Position numbers and translations under genes: made by a program
Assembly: GCF_022427145.1 (NCBI RefSeq)
Contig: NZ_JAKSXN010000014.1
Coordinates: 29,265 to 93,264, forward strand
Direction: 5' to 3'
Length of the DNA stretch: 64,000 nucleotides
Source of the DNA: Paenibacillus timonensis
GTDB lineage: Bacteria > Bacillota > Bacilli > Paenibacillales > Paenibacillaceae
The notes under the pieces: model-generated
What the model saw: the letters and a program-made list of their open reading frames with translations, nothing else
What the model was told of the DNA's origin: nothing
The model's database searches: none
In this document: positions 1 to 7,744 of the stretch, one piece after another
Numbering within the stretch: position 1 is the stretch's first letter
Layout of the letters: each line of letters opens with the position of its first letter

Positions 1-2
1 CC

Positions 3-389
3 TACCGTTACGAGCAACGGGGGATGCCGATGATGATGCAACCGGACAGCCGGACGGAGGCGGCAAGCGCCAAGCCGTTATGGCCGATCCTGCTGCAGCT
101 GGCTGCATTGATCGGCGGCGCCGCGTTGTTTGCCAAAGCAAGCGGAATCCTGAAATGGGCGGGTGCCGCGTTCGCCGTTTTCGGCGTCATGAGTTTACTT
201 CCCCCGTTGTGGGGCCTGATCCTTGTCGCCTTGGCCTACTTCTTGTACAGAAAATGGACTAGCCATCATCAGCGACCGTATGCCATTCCGCAACATTCTA
301 TCGTTAGCCCGTATCCGATCGAGGCCGGTTTGAACCGGGGCCGATTCCTGGATGAATGGGAACGCAATCAATATAAGGAGGAAAAATAA
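3..389 (+). CDS. Small membrane protein, 5' end outside window
   Basis: The reading frame is already open at the left edge. The first ATG (24) has no proper ribosome binding site, so the gene probably starts upstream and only its 3' part is seen. The visible protein has two or three hydrophobic helices (about residues 20-75 counted from the ATG), followed by a short basic loop and a polar tail. It ends one base before pspA, so the two are probably co-transcribed. In Firmicutes, small membrane proteins often sit next to PspA/LiaH-type genes as part of envelope-stress modules, and a membrane-anchor role is the natural guess. I do not recognise the family. Confidence 0.6.
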   Translation, partial: YRYEQRGMPMMMQPDSRTEAASAKPLWPILLQLAALIGGAALFAKASGILKWAGAAFAVFGVMSLLPPLWGLILVALAYFLYRKWTSHHQRPYAIPQHSIVSPYPIEAGLNRGRFLDEWERNQYKEEK

Positions 390-390
390 G

Positions 391-1047
391 ATGGGGATTT
401 TTGGAAGAATGAAAGACATGGCGGCGGCCGATACGCACCATTTGCTGGATCGGATGGAAGACCCGGTCAGCATGGCTAAATATTATATCCGGCAGTTGGA
501 GGACCAAATCGATCATGCCCGCCAGGCTTTGAGAAATCAGCTTGCCGCCGAGCAGCATTATGATTTGCTGATTGCGCAAACCGGACAACTCATCGAGAAA
601 CGCACCCGCCAGGCCGGATTGGCGGTCGATCGGGAGCAGGACGAGATTGCGAAGCTGGCGATCCAGGAGAAGTTGCATCACGACAAGCTCCGGCAAACGT
701 ACCTGGAACAGCGCGAGGTCATCCGGAAGCAAACCGCAGCCCTGAAAGGCGAGATTGGCCGATTGGTAGAGCTGCATCAAGAGCTCGGCAACAAGCTCAC
801 ATTCCTCTTGGCGCGCAGAAATGCCATGACCGCGCTGCGGGCCACCTCGGCGGCCGTAACGGCCGGTGACACTGGGAAGATCGTCCGCGGGTTCGATCGG
901 ATGGAGCAAAAGGTGATGCGGCTGGAGGCCGAGGTCACCTCTTATCAAGCGGTGGATCAAGCCGGACTTCGCCTGGCCGATTGGTCGGAGCAGGACGAAG
1001 TTCAGGCCGAGCTGGCCAAGCTGAAAGCGGCCAAACAAAGTTCATAA
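391..1047 (+). CDS. pspA: PspA/IM30 family phage-shock protein
   Basis: A 218-aa, almost entirely helical and charged protein beginning MGIFGRMKDM, the amphipathic N-terminal helix typical of PspA/IM30 (ESCRT-III-like) proteins. Family members bind stressed membranes and form rods or rings that stabilise the bilayer. Long coiled-coil segments run from about residue 25 to 145. The ATG at 391 was chosen over an in-frame ATG at 352 because it follows AAGGAGGAAAAATAAG and matches the family N-terminus. It lies directly behind a small membrane protein gene, which suggests a two-gene envelope-stress operon. It ends in front of a strong inverted repeat. Confidence 0.92.
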   Translation: MGIFGRMKDMAAADTHHLLDRMEDPVSMAKYYIRQLEDQIDHARQALRNQLAAEQHYDLLIAQTGQLIEKRTRQAGLAVDREQDEIAKLAIQEKLHHDKLRQTYLEQREVIRKQTAALKGEIGRLVELHQELGNKLTFLLARRNAMTALRATSAAVTAGDTGKIVRGFDRMEQKVMRLEAEVTSYQAVDQAGLRLADWSEQDEVQAELAKLKAAKQSS

Positions 1048-1082
1048 GTGGAACGCGGCTTAGTCATAGACCGCGATAGGAA

Positions 1083-1115
1083 CAAGAACCTGCCGGGATC
1101 ACCGGCAGGTTCTTG
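1083..1115. terminator. Bidirectional hairpin between pspA and tetR
   Basis: A perfect 14-bp inverted repeat (arms 1083-1096 and 1102-1115, 5-nt loop) lies between convergent genes. There is no clear U-tract on either side, so efficiency is uncertain. Confidence 0.6.
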
Positions 1116-1143
1116 TGTTGACGAATGCTTTTCGAATGGAAGG

Positions 1144-1752
1144 TTAATGTTTGCTCCTGACCTCCAGTTTTACGTCGGATTGGCGGTGCAGAATTCGCAC
1201 CAGTTGCTCCTGCATGTACGACGGGGAGTGAATCAACCCGCTTTCGATCCAATGAAAAATCAGCCCCAGCAGCGCATGAAGCGAATAGATCACCATCAAC
1301 TCCGTGTCGATGACTTCCGTCTCGCAGCTTTCGCAATGCAAGTCCTCCATGATAATCTGCTTGAGCGATACCAGAATCTTCTCGCGGAGAGCGGGAAGAA
1401 CCTCGCTGCGAGTCAGGACGGTATAGAAATCGGCATTCCGGGCAACATGATCGAAGATCATGACCGAATGCGCGTGGAGTTCATGCGGATAAAACGCGAC
1501 GACCTTTTCGTACGGTGCCCGGAAGGCGTGAAGCAGATCCTGGATTTTAGCCTCGATCATATCGTTGAGGAGTTCTTCTTTCGTGCCGTAATTGGCATAG
1601 AACGTTCCTCGGTTATAACCGGCTTGCTTGACGATATCCGTGATCGTAACGTCATGGAACGGTTTCTGCGCCATTAACTGCAGCAGGGCGGCGCGCAGCG
1701 CGGCTTTGCTGCGCAGGATTCTCGGGTCCGGTTTGGATGTTGTCCGGGTCAT
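1144..1752 (-). CDS. TetR/AcrR family transcriptional regulator
   Basis: A 202-aa regulator with an N-terminal TetR helix-turn-helix (about residues 12-58), including the diagnostic GYNRGTFYANYGTKEELL segment. The C-terminal helical domain would bind an unknown ligand or form the dimer. The start at 1752 (MTRTTSKP) follows AAGAAAGAAGATG spacing and fits the family; a longer form could begin at 1815. It is divergent from the short-chain dehydrogenase at 1925 across about 170 bp, the classical arrangement in which a TetR protein represses its neighbour and itself. No operator could be assigned with certainty, though a 10-bp palindrome (AATGATCATT) lies near 1871-1882. Confidence 0.88.
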   Translation of the reverse strand: MTRTTSKPDPRILRSKAALRAALLQLMAQKPFHDVTITDIVKQAGYNRGTFYANYGTKEELLNDMIEAKIQDLLHAFRAPYEKVVAFYPHELHAHSVMIFDHVARNADFYTVLTRSEVLPALREKILVSLKQIIMEDLHCESCETEVIDTELMVIYSLHALLGLIFHWIESGLIHSPSYMQEQLVRILHRQSDVKLEVRSKH

Positions 1753-1924
1753 CGTTTCATCTTCTTTCTTCGGATTCGTGTACAAAACAGTCCGATGTTG
1801 TCCGTTACTGAACAATACATATAAATTTGCTGATTGCGGGCATTTACTGTGATTTTTATACTTGAATTATAAATGATCATTAATCAACACATGTACAGTT
1901 TACCATAAAAATGGAGGTAGAACG

Positions 1925-2683
1925 ATGAAGCTAAACGGAAAAGTTGCGGTGGTTACCGGGGCAGCCTCAGGGATGGGGAAAGCGATTGCCGAGCTGTTTG
2001 CGGCAGAGGGGGCCAAGGTGGTCGTCTCCGACTTGAACTTGGAGCAAGCCCAGAAAGTTGTCGAAGGAATTGAAGCCAAAGGCGGAGAAGCGATGGGGGC
2101 AGCCGCCAACGTCGCAGTGGAGGAAGACGTACAGAAGTTGATCGACGGTACGGTAAGCCGCTTCGGTACGGTGGACATCCTGGTCAATAATGCAGGCATC
2201 ATGGATAACTTCGTTCCGGCCGCCGATCTCACCGATGCGTTGTGGGATAAAGTATTCGCTGTGAATACGACTGGGCCAATGCGGACGATTCGCAAGGTGC
2301 TGCCGATCTTTACAGAGAAGAAAGCCGGGGTCATTGTGAACATTGCTTCGGCCGGCGGGTTGTTTGGTTCCCGTGCCGGGGCGGCTTATACCGCTTCCAA
2401 GCATGCCGTCATCGGATTGACGAAAAACGTTGGATTCCAATATGCCACCCTCGGGATTCGCTGCAATGCCATCGCGCCGGGCGCGGTGGAAACGAACATT
2501 GCCTCTACACTCACGGCGGTCAATCCATTCGGGATGGAGCGGGCCCAAGTGGGGATGGTCATTAACCCGGGTCTTGGGAAACCCGAGGATATCGCGAAAG
2601 TCGCTTTGTTCTTGGCCTCCGATGAATCCAGCTTCGTGAACGGCACGACGGTTACCGCGGACGCCGGCTGGACGGCTTATTAA
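1925..2683 (+). CDS. SDR family NAD(P)-dependent oxidoreductase
   Basis: A 252-aa classical short-chain dehydrogenase. The cofactor motif TGAASGMG is at residues 11-18 and NNAG at 88-91. The catalytic residues fit Ser142, Tyr155 and Lys159 (YTASK). Asp36 at the end of the second beta strand suggests NAD(H) rather than NADP(H). The length is standard for the family. The start has a good GGAGGT site at 1914-1919. Its position divergent from a TetR gene suggests induction by a small molecule. The substrate cannot be told from sequence; glucose or 3-oxoacyl type dehydrogenases are the nearest general class. Confidence 0.9.
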   Translation: MKLNGKVAVVTGAASGMGKAIAELFAAEGAKVVVSDLNLEQAQKVVEGIEAKGGEAMGAAANVAVEEDVQKLIDGTVSRFGTVDILVNNAGIMDNFVPAADLTDALWDKVFAVNTTGPMRTIRKVLPIFTEKKAGVIVNIASAGGLFGSRAGAAYTASKHAVIGLTKNVGFQYATLGIRCNAIAPGAVETNIASTLTAVNPFGMERAQVGMVINPGLGKPEDIAKVALFLASDESSFVNGTTVTADAGWTAY

Positions 2684-2781
2684 GCAAAACGCCAGCATCT
2701 CTGCATAAAAAGCGGAACCGGGCTGCACCCTAACGCTTAGGCATGCAATATCTACGCAAGTAAAGGAGAGTGCTCTAGGCG

Positions 2782-2952
2782 ATGGAGAAGGAAACGAAAC
2801 AACCGGCGGATACTCAGAGAACAAACCTTAAAGCCAAGCGGCCGTCCCATTCTAAACCGGCCCAGGACACGGAGTTTGCTGAAGAATTGACGGAAAGCGA
2901 TATCCGTTCGGCGTTTCAAAACCCGGTTACCGGTGAGGAACGGTTGTACTAA
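2782..2952 (+). CDS. Small charged hypothetical protein (56 aa)
   Basis: A short open frame with a strong ribosome binding site (TAAAGGAG at 2761-2768), an ATG at 2782 and a TAA at 2950-2952. The product is hydrophilic, Lys/Glu/Thr-rich and probably disordered in its first half, then ends with an acidic segment followed by SAFQNPVTGEERLY. There is no signal peptide or membrane segment. It is followed within 30 bp by a rho-independent terminator, which supports its being expressed. I do not recognise the family; size and composition recall small sporulation or stress proteins, but that is only a guess. Confidence 0.6.
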   Translation: MEKETKQPADTQRTNLKAKRPSHSKPAQDTEFAEELTESDIRSAFQNPVTGEERLY

Positions 2953-2976
2953 CGATGGGAATCGGGAATTCGGACA

Positions 2977-3009
2977 GACAGACCTCTCACGGGAGGGGCT
3001 GTCTTTTTT
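2977..3009 (+). terminator. Rho-independent terminator
   Basis: A GACAG...CTGTC stem (2977-3003, imperfect upper part) is followed by six T residues (3004-3009), just after the 56-aa gene. Confidence 0.75.
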
Positions 3010-3031
3010 ATTTGTGCCGGGATGGATAAAC

Positions 3032-3096
3032 TTGACAATGGATCGTTCCTTGTATACATTTGTATACAAGTAACGAATCGTATACATCTGTATACG
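3032..3096 (+). promoter_or_regulatory. Promoter with four TGTATACA-type operator octamers
   Basis: TTGACA (3032-3037) and TACATT (3055-3060) are separated by 17 bp, a near-consensus sigma-A promoter. The -10 element is embedded in the first of four octamers of the form (T/C)GTATAC(A/G), at 3051, 3061, 3079 and 3089. They form two palindromes, 3050-3069 and 3079-3096, each made of two octamers 10 bp apart. This places a repressor over the -10 region and the initial transcribed region. TGTATAC half-sites are common for GntR-family regulators, but no such gene is nearby. Confidence 0.75.
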
Positions 3097-3119
3097 CGGG
3101 AGGGATCGAGGAATGCGGG

Positions 3120-3457
3120 ATGGCAGACATGAGTCCGATCGGGGGCATCAAGGTCCGGAATTTCACGCATCCAGGGACCGGCGGGTCCATGGCCGGGGAG
3201 GCCAGCGCTCGGTCATGGAGGGCGCAGAGCCGCGGATCCAAAGCGCTCAAACGTTTCGGCGCGGACGGGCGATCGCTTTTTTGGATCGGCTAGAGGTCAA
3301 ACGCAGGGCGCTTGCACAGCAGTTGAATCAACCGGAATACGACGCGATCAAGCCGGTGATCAGCGGCGAATTGAAAGCGGTCGACGAAATCATTCAAGAA
3401 TTTATCCATTTGTTCGAGTTAAGGGAGGTAGTTACGGATGAGCATGAGCGCGATTGA
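3120..3457 (+). CDS. Small conserved-looking protein, apparent -1 frameshift
   Basis: Two frames seem to belong to one gene. The first (ATG 3120, GAGGA at 3108-3112) gives MADMSPIGGIKVRNF and later KALKRFGADGRSL, then stops at 3293. The second carries LDRLEVKRRALAQQ through a helical acidic tail to a stop at 3455-3457. They join smoothly at a run of six T (3277-3282) if one base is added or if the ribosome slips -1, giving about 112 aa. An alternative continuous frame from ATG 3113 exists, but its first 50 residues are Arg/His/Gly-rich and look like out-of-frame translation. It overlaps the nitroreductase start by 20 bp. The function is unknown. It lies directly behind the multi-octamer operator. 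Confidence 0.5.
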
Positions 3458-3929
3458 TTTGATCAAAAGCCGGAGAAACATCAAGGCGTTCAAACCGGAT
3501 CCGATCGACGAAGAGGCGATGATGGGCTGGCTTGAAGCGGCAAGCTTCGCACCGAACCATCGCTGCAATGAACCGTGGGAGCTGCTCCGCATCGGTCCGG
3601 AAACGCGGGCGAAGCTGAAGCACAAGAGCGATTTCTGGGGCGCCCCCGTCGTTCTCGCGCTGTTATCCAAACCCGGAGCAACCGGCATTGAGCGGGATGA
3701 GAACGTGATGGCCGCCGCATGCTTTGCGCAAAATTTCTTGTTGGCCGCTCATGAAGCGGGCGTCGGTACGTTCTGGTCTTCCATTGGCGGATTGCCCCAC
3801 AACCGCGAGCTTCTTGGCGTGGCGGAGGGGTACGAGGTGATAGGAGTATTCGGCATCGGTTACCCGGCCGAGGTGACGGCGGCGAAACCAAGAACGCCGA
3901 TCGGAGAGAAAATTAAAACGCTGCCCTAA
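3438..3929 (+). CDS. Nitroreductase family protein (YdjA-like)
   Basis: A 163-aa FMN-dependent nitroreductase. The N-terminus has the family signature AIDLIKSRRNIKAF (phosphate-binding RRxxxxF). The middle carries the SFAPNHRCNEPW segment and the C-terminal part the GTFWSSIGG and IGYPAE stretches seen in small, single-domain enzymes of the YdjA type. These use NAD(P)H to reduce nitroaromatics or quinones as dimers. The start (MSMSAID) follows AAGGGAGGT at 3420-3428 inside the end of the preceding gene, indicating translational coupling under the TGTATACA-regulated promoter. The physiological substrate is unknown. Confidence 0.88.
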   Translation: MSMSAIDLIKSRRNIKAFKPDPIDEEAMMGWLEAASFAPNHRCNEPWELLRIGPETRAKLKHKSDFWGAPVVLALLSKPGATGIERDENVMAAACFAQNFLLAAHEAGVGTFWSSIGGLPHNRELLGVAEGYEVIGVFGIGYPAEVTAAKPRTPIGEKIKTLP

Positions 3930-3974
3930 TCCGGTGGGATGGCAGGGGGAATAGAATACCAAACCTTATACTTA

Positions 3975-4016
3975 AAAAGCCGCGTTTCTTCCCTGTAAAG
4001 GGAAGGCGCGGCTTTT
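3975..4016. terminator. Bidirectional rho-independent terminator
   Basis: AAAAGCCGCG (3975-3984) pairs with CGCGGCTTTT (4007-4016), and an inner CTTCCCT/AGGGAAG stem closes the hairpin. It is flanked by A-rich and T-rich ends, so it can work in both directions after the nitroreductase gene. Confidence 0.8.
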
Positions 4017-4023
4017 GGTATCT

Positions 4024-4088
4024 CTTATTGATAAACGCCAAAAAGCATGCTATATTTGAATAGCATGCGCCAAGTTATGATCAATAAG
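4024..4088. repeat. Nested inverted repeat upstream of helD
   Basis: An outer 9-bp pair CTTATTGAT (4024-4032) / ATCAATAAG (4080-4088) encloses an inner perfect 9-bp hairpin GCATGCTAT (4045-4053) / ATAGCATGC (4060-4068). It lies about 80 bp before the helD start, in an AT-rich leader, and may be a leader-RNA structure or a palindromic operator. Confidence 0.6.
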
Positions 4089-4166
4089 GTATACCTCTCC
4101 TAATTTTATTGTACAGAAAAAATCAACTCGAGTCAACCCCCAAATTTGCAAAAAGGAGTGCTGAAT

Positions 4167-6542
4167 ATGAATCAAGAGCTGGAGCGGGAACAGGAACGGT
4201 TGGACCGTGTCATGGAGGTCCTTGCGGACAGCATCGGCGAACTGGAGGAGGACACCTCGCGCCGCAGGAACGAGGTCGTCGAGTTCCGCAAGCATTTCTG
4301 GGAGGACGTCACGGTGAATTTGGATAACTTCGACGACTTTTTGGAAACGGTCATCAGCCTGCGCCAGCAGGCCGAGGTCTTGTCGTTAAGCCAAAGCAGC
4401 CATCGCCAAGCCTCCAAACGCCGGGCGGCGCTGCTGCGGATGCAAGAAAATCCCTACTTCGGACGGATCGATTTCGCCGAGGAAGGGGAACCGGAGACGG
4501 AGCGGGTCTATATCGGCGTCTCCTCTTTGGTGGATCCAAGCGGGGAGAAGTTTCTGATTTACGATTGGCGGGCCCCGATCTCCAGCGTGTATTACGATTA
4601 CGCGCCGGGACCGGCCGAGTACGCCACCCCCGGAGGGACAATTCGCGGAGAACTGGAGCGGAAATGGCAGTATCTCATTCGCCGCGGGCGGATCGAATCG
4701 ATGTTCGACACCTCGCTGACGATCGGGGACGAGGTGCTGCAGCAGGTGCTCGGCCAAACCGCCAATTCGCAAATGCGCAGCATCGTGGCGACGATCCAGC
4801 AGGAGCAGAACCGGATCATCCGGCATGACCGCGCCCGGCTGCTTATCGTCCAAGGCGCCGCCGGCAGCGGAAAAACCTCGGCCGCTTTGCAGCGGATCGC
4901 TTATTTGCTGTACAAATACCGCGAACGAATGACGGCAGACCAGATCGTTTTATTTTCGCCGAATGCGATGTTTCAGACTTACGTATCCGGCGTGCTTCCC
5001 GAGCTTGGCGAGGAAAATATGCAACAGGTCACGTTCCAGGAATACCTCGATCACCGGCTTAGCGGGTTGTTCGAGGTCGAGGATGCTTACGCGCAGCTGG
5101 AATATGTGCTGACGGCGATGGAAGACCCGGATTACCAAGCGCGGATGGACGCGATTCGGTTAAAGGCGTCGGCGTCTTTTTTCGAGGGGATCCAGGCTTA
5201 TCGGTCGTCTCTGGAGCAAGGCGGCATGCGGTTCCAACCTTTGCAGTTCCGCGGGGAGTCGTTGGTCACGGCGGAAGAGATGGCAGAGCAGTTTTACGGC
5301 GGAGACGAAACCCTGCGTTTGTCCGGGAGGATCGAGCGATTAACGACATGGTTGAATGAACGGATCGGCGAGATCGAGAAGCAGGAGCGCCGCAAGCCAT
5401 GGGTGCAAGAAGCGATTGAACTCCTCAGCAACGAGCAATACGAACGGGCCTATGAGCGCATTCGAAATAAATACGGCCTGACCGAGGATTCGGACGAGGA
5501 GATCGAAGGCGAACGCTTGGCGCGGGAGCTTGCACGCCTGGTCGTCCGCAAGAAGCTGAAGCCGGTGCGGGAACAGATCCGTGAGCTGCGGTTCATCGAT
5601 CTGGCCGGGGTGTATAAGCAGCTCTTTGAAGCGCCGCTCATTCGTACCGGCTCATGGTTGGAAGCAGAGGCGCCGGGGGTGCGGGAAGTCTGGGCGGACG
5701 TTTGCCGCATCACGGTGCAGAACCTTGAGGAGGGGAAGTTGTATTATGAGGATGCGACTCCCTTTCTGCTGCTGCATGAGCTGATTCTGGGGTTCCAGGC
5801 GAACGTATCCATCCGCCATGTTTTGATCGATGAGGCGCAGGATTACTCCCCGCTCCAGTTCGAGTTTATCAAAAGGCTGTTTCCCGGCGCGAAGTTGACG
5901 GTGCTCGGCGACTTCCACCAGGCGATCTTCGCCCATGCCGCCGGTACGGCGGATTTTCAAGGGCTGACTCGCCTATACGGGCCGGAGGCTACCGAAACGA
6001 TCCACCTGCGCCGCAGCTATCGGTCGACCCGTCCGATCGTCGAGTTTACGCGGAGCTTGATCCAAGGCGGTGAAAATATCGAACCGTTCGAGCGGAAAGG
6101 AGACCTGCCGACACTGACGCAGGTGACCGATCTGGCGGAGCTGCACCGCCGCGTTGAACGCAGCGTCGCCGAGTTGAAAGCGCACGGGGCGGCCACGATC
6201 GCCATCGTTTGCCGGTCGGCAGCGGAGAGCGCAGCCGCCTATGCGGCTTTGAGTGGGGAACGTATGGCCGAGCTCAAGCTGGTCACCCGCGATTCGATCG
6301 AATACAAGCAAGGCGTGGTGGTCATTCCGGCCTATTTGGCCAAAGGCATCGAGTTTGACGCGGTGATCATTTACGATGCTTCGGCACAGTCCTATGGTGA
6401 GGAGAGCGTGCGGCGACTGTTTTATACCGCCTGTACCCGGGCGATGCACCATTTGCACCTGTTCAGCGTCGGGGCGGCCAGTCCGTTTCTGGAACCGGCG
6501 ATCAACCAGGGGCTTGTATTGGTTAATAAGCAAGGGAAGTAA
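4167..6542 (+). CDS. helD: HelD family RNA polymerase recycling ATPase (UvrD-like)
   Basis: A 791-aa UvrD/Rep-like superfamily 1 protein. It begins with a long acidic coiled coil (about residues 1-90), the HelD-specific arm that inserts into RNA polymerase. The Walker A motif GAAGSGKTSA is near residues 229-238 and Walker B LIDEAQDYS near 553-561, and UvrD motifs continue to TACTRA near residue 755. HelD proteins bind RNA polymerase and use ATP to release it from DNA or stalled complexes; some homologues protect against rifampicin. The start at 4167 has AAAAGGAG at 4151-4158; an ATG at 4146 lacks a site. It is monocistronic by spacing, with a hairpin-rich leader. Confidence 0.9.
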   Translation: MNQELEREQERLDRVMEVLADSIGELEEDTSRRRNEVVEFRKHFWEDVTVNLDNFDDFLETVISLRQQAEVLSLSQSSHRQASKRRAALLRMQENPYFGRIDFAEEGEPETERVYIGVSSLVDPSGEKFLIYDWRAPISSVYYDYAPGPAEYATPGGTIRGELERKWQYLIRRGRIESMFDTSLTIGDEVLQQVLGQTANSQMRSIVATIQQEQNRIIRHDRARLLIVQGAAGSGKTSAALQRIAYLLYKYRERMTADQIVLFSPNAMFQTYVSGVLPELGEENMQQVTFQEYLDHRLSGLFEVEDAYAQLEYVLTAMEDPDYQARMDAIRLKASASFFEGIQAYRSSLEQGGMRFQPLQFRGESLVTAEEMAEQFYGGDETLRLSGRIERLTTWLNERIGEIEKQERRKPWVQEAIELLSNEQYERAYERIRNKYGLTEDSDEEIEGERLARELARLVVRKKLKPVREQIRELRFIDLAGVYKQLFEAPLIRTGSWLEAEAPGVREVWADVCRITVQNLEEGKLYYEDATPFLLLHELILGFQANVSIRHVLIDEAQDYSPLQFEFIKRLFPGAKLTVLGDFHQAIFAHAAGTADFQGLTRLYGPEATETIHLRRSYRSTRPIVEFTRSLIQGGENIEPFERKGDLPTLTQVTDLAELHRRVERSVAELKAHGAATIAIVCRSAAESAAAYAALSGERMAELKLVTRDSIEYKQGVVVIPAYLAKGIEFDAVIIYDASAQSYGEESVRRLFYTACTRAMHHLHLFSVGAASPFLEPAINQGLVLVNKQGK

Positions 6543-6570
6543 GGCCATTCGAAAATACGCGATTTCCCAA

Positions 6571-6599
6571 TTGACAAAACGTTCCGAAAGGAATATGTT
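6571..6599 (+). promoter_or_regulatory. Sigma-A promoter for the GPP34/MerR genes
   Basis: TTGACA (6571-6576), a 17-bp spacer containing TTCCGAAAGGAA, then TATGTT (6594-6599). Downstream (6604-6640) is a degenerate GTAAGTA-type tandem repeat in the untranslated leader. Confidence 0.65.
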
Positions 6600-6722
6600 G
6601 TAAATAGTAAGTCGTAAGTAGTAAGTAATAAGTGGTAAGCGTGAAGTTGGAAGCAGGAAGTTCGGGAGTGACGTTTAGTTGGTGGAGGTCACTCGATTCC
6701 AGAACGATAGGGGAGTTTGGCG

Positions 6723-7730
6723 ATGGCAGAATTGAAGGAGCTTACCTTGGCCCAGCGGTTCTCGATGATCGCGCTGAATGCGCAGCGAAGCAACATGATG
6801 ACGACCGTGAAGAAAATCTCGCTCCGCGCGATGGCGGCGGCGGTCATTCTAGAGGTAAACCTGGATGGAGGGTTAACCGCTGCGAATGGCAAGATCGAGG
6901 ATGCACCGGGTCCGGGGAGGAATGCATCGAGCGGGGATTTGGCTTACCGGGAAGCGATCTTGAAGCCGGTCGGGTCGAAAGCGCGCGGCCGTCAACTTCA
7001 GCTGCCGTGGTGGTTAAAGCGGGCCTCCTCGCTGCCCAAACGGACAATAGACCGTTTCGAACTCGCCATGGCGAAGTCCCTTTCAGATCTGGGAATGATG
7101 GAAGAGATCCCGAATTTGCTCGGGTGCGATATGTATTACGAGTCGGCGGGCGTGACGATCAAAGAGTACCGCTGCCCGATCCAAGAATATACGAGGATTA
7201 CGGAGGGGTTCCGGGCGGAAATCCTGGAGGAGGGGCCGATCAGCGACGATGCGGTCTGCCTCTTGTGGCTGCTGCGGGAAAGCGGCTGCTTGCCGGACCT
7301 CTTCTCGCGGAATGAACTGGACCTTGTGGCGACAAGAATGAACGAGCTGGACCTAAGCGATTCGTTGGCCCATACGATCTTTCCAATACGAATCTACCGG
7401 GGATGGGAATTCGGGGTGAAGCATGCGCTGCGCATGAAAAAATCTTTCGTCCGCACTACGGTCGGCACCGGCATGCTGTTCTTGTTTCCGTTGCTGGACC
7501 GGTCGCAGGCGGTATTTATCGAGACGGAGGCGTGGTTCTCCAACTCCAAGCAACGGCTGGAGGCCGTCAAAGAACGGCTTGAAGCGCAGGGCCATGTGTT
7601 TACCGTGCTGAAGGACGGGGAGATCCCCATGATCAAAATCGACAATCTGGTTTATGAAGCGGTTCCGCATTTCGTGACGGTGCGCGTACCGATCCAAGGG
7701 GTCCGGCTGCTTCCGAAACGCCCGATCTAA
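6723..7730 (+). CDS. GPP34-like hypothetical protein
   Basis: A 335-aa soluble protein. The N-terminal segment (ELTLAQRFSMIALNAQ, then a hydrophobic ALRAMAAAVILE-like helix) resembles bacterial GPP34/GOLPH3-family proteins, and the helical middle part (about 170-240) is compatible with this. The C-terminal 90 residues are a mixed alpha/beta stretch I cannot place. Eukaryotic GPP34 proteins bind phosphoinositides; the bacterial role is unknown. The ATG at 6723 was chosen because AGGGGAG lies 7 bp upstream; a TTG at 6717 is too close to that site. It is followed after 14 bp by a MerR-type gene, so the two are probably co-transcribed. Confidence 0.55.
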   Translation: MAELKELTLAQRFSMIALNAQRSNMMTTVKKISLRAMAAAVILEVNLDGGLTAANGKIEDAPGPGRNASSGDLAYREAILKPVGSKARGRQLQLPWWLKRASSLPKRTIDRFELAMAKSLSDLGMMEEIPNLLGCDMYYESAGVTIKEYRCPIQEYTRITEGFRAEILEEGPISDDAVCLLWLLRESGCLPDLFSRNELDLVATRMNELDLSDSLAHTIFPIRIYRGWEFGVKHALRMKKSFVRTTVGTGMLFLFPLLDRSQAVFIETEAWFSNSKQRLEAVKERLEAQGHVFTVLKDGEIPMIKIDNLVYEAVPHFVTVRVPIQGVRLLPKRPI

Positions 7731-7744
7731 AGGAGTCCTGCCCC

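Noticed and set aside
1861..1900. Assigned promoter for the SDR gene
   Set aside because: Several AT-rich hexamers exist but none gives a good -35/-10 pair at 16-18 bp, so no promoter was listed.
1967..2824. Long open frame antisense to the SDR gene
   Set aside because: It is the reverse-strand shadow of a well-supported gene; rich in Arg, His and Gly, with no ribosome site.
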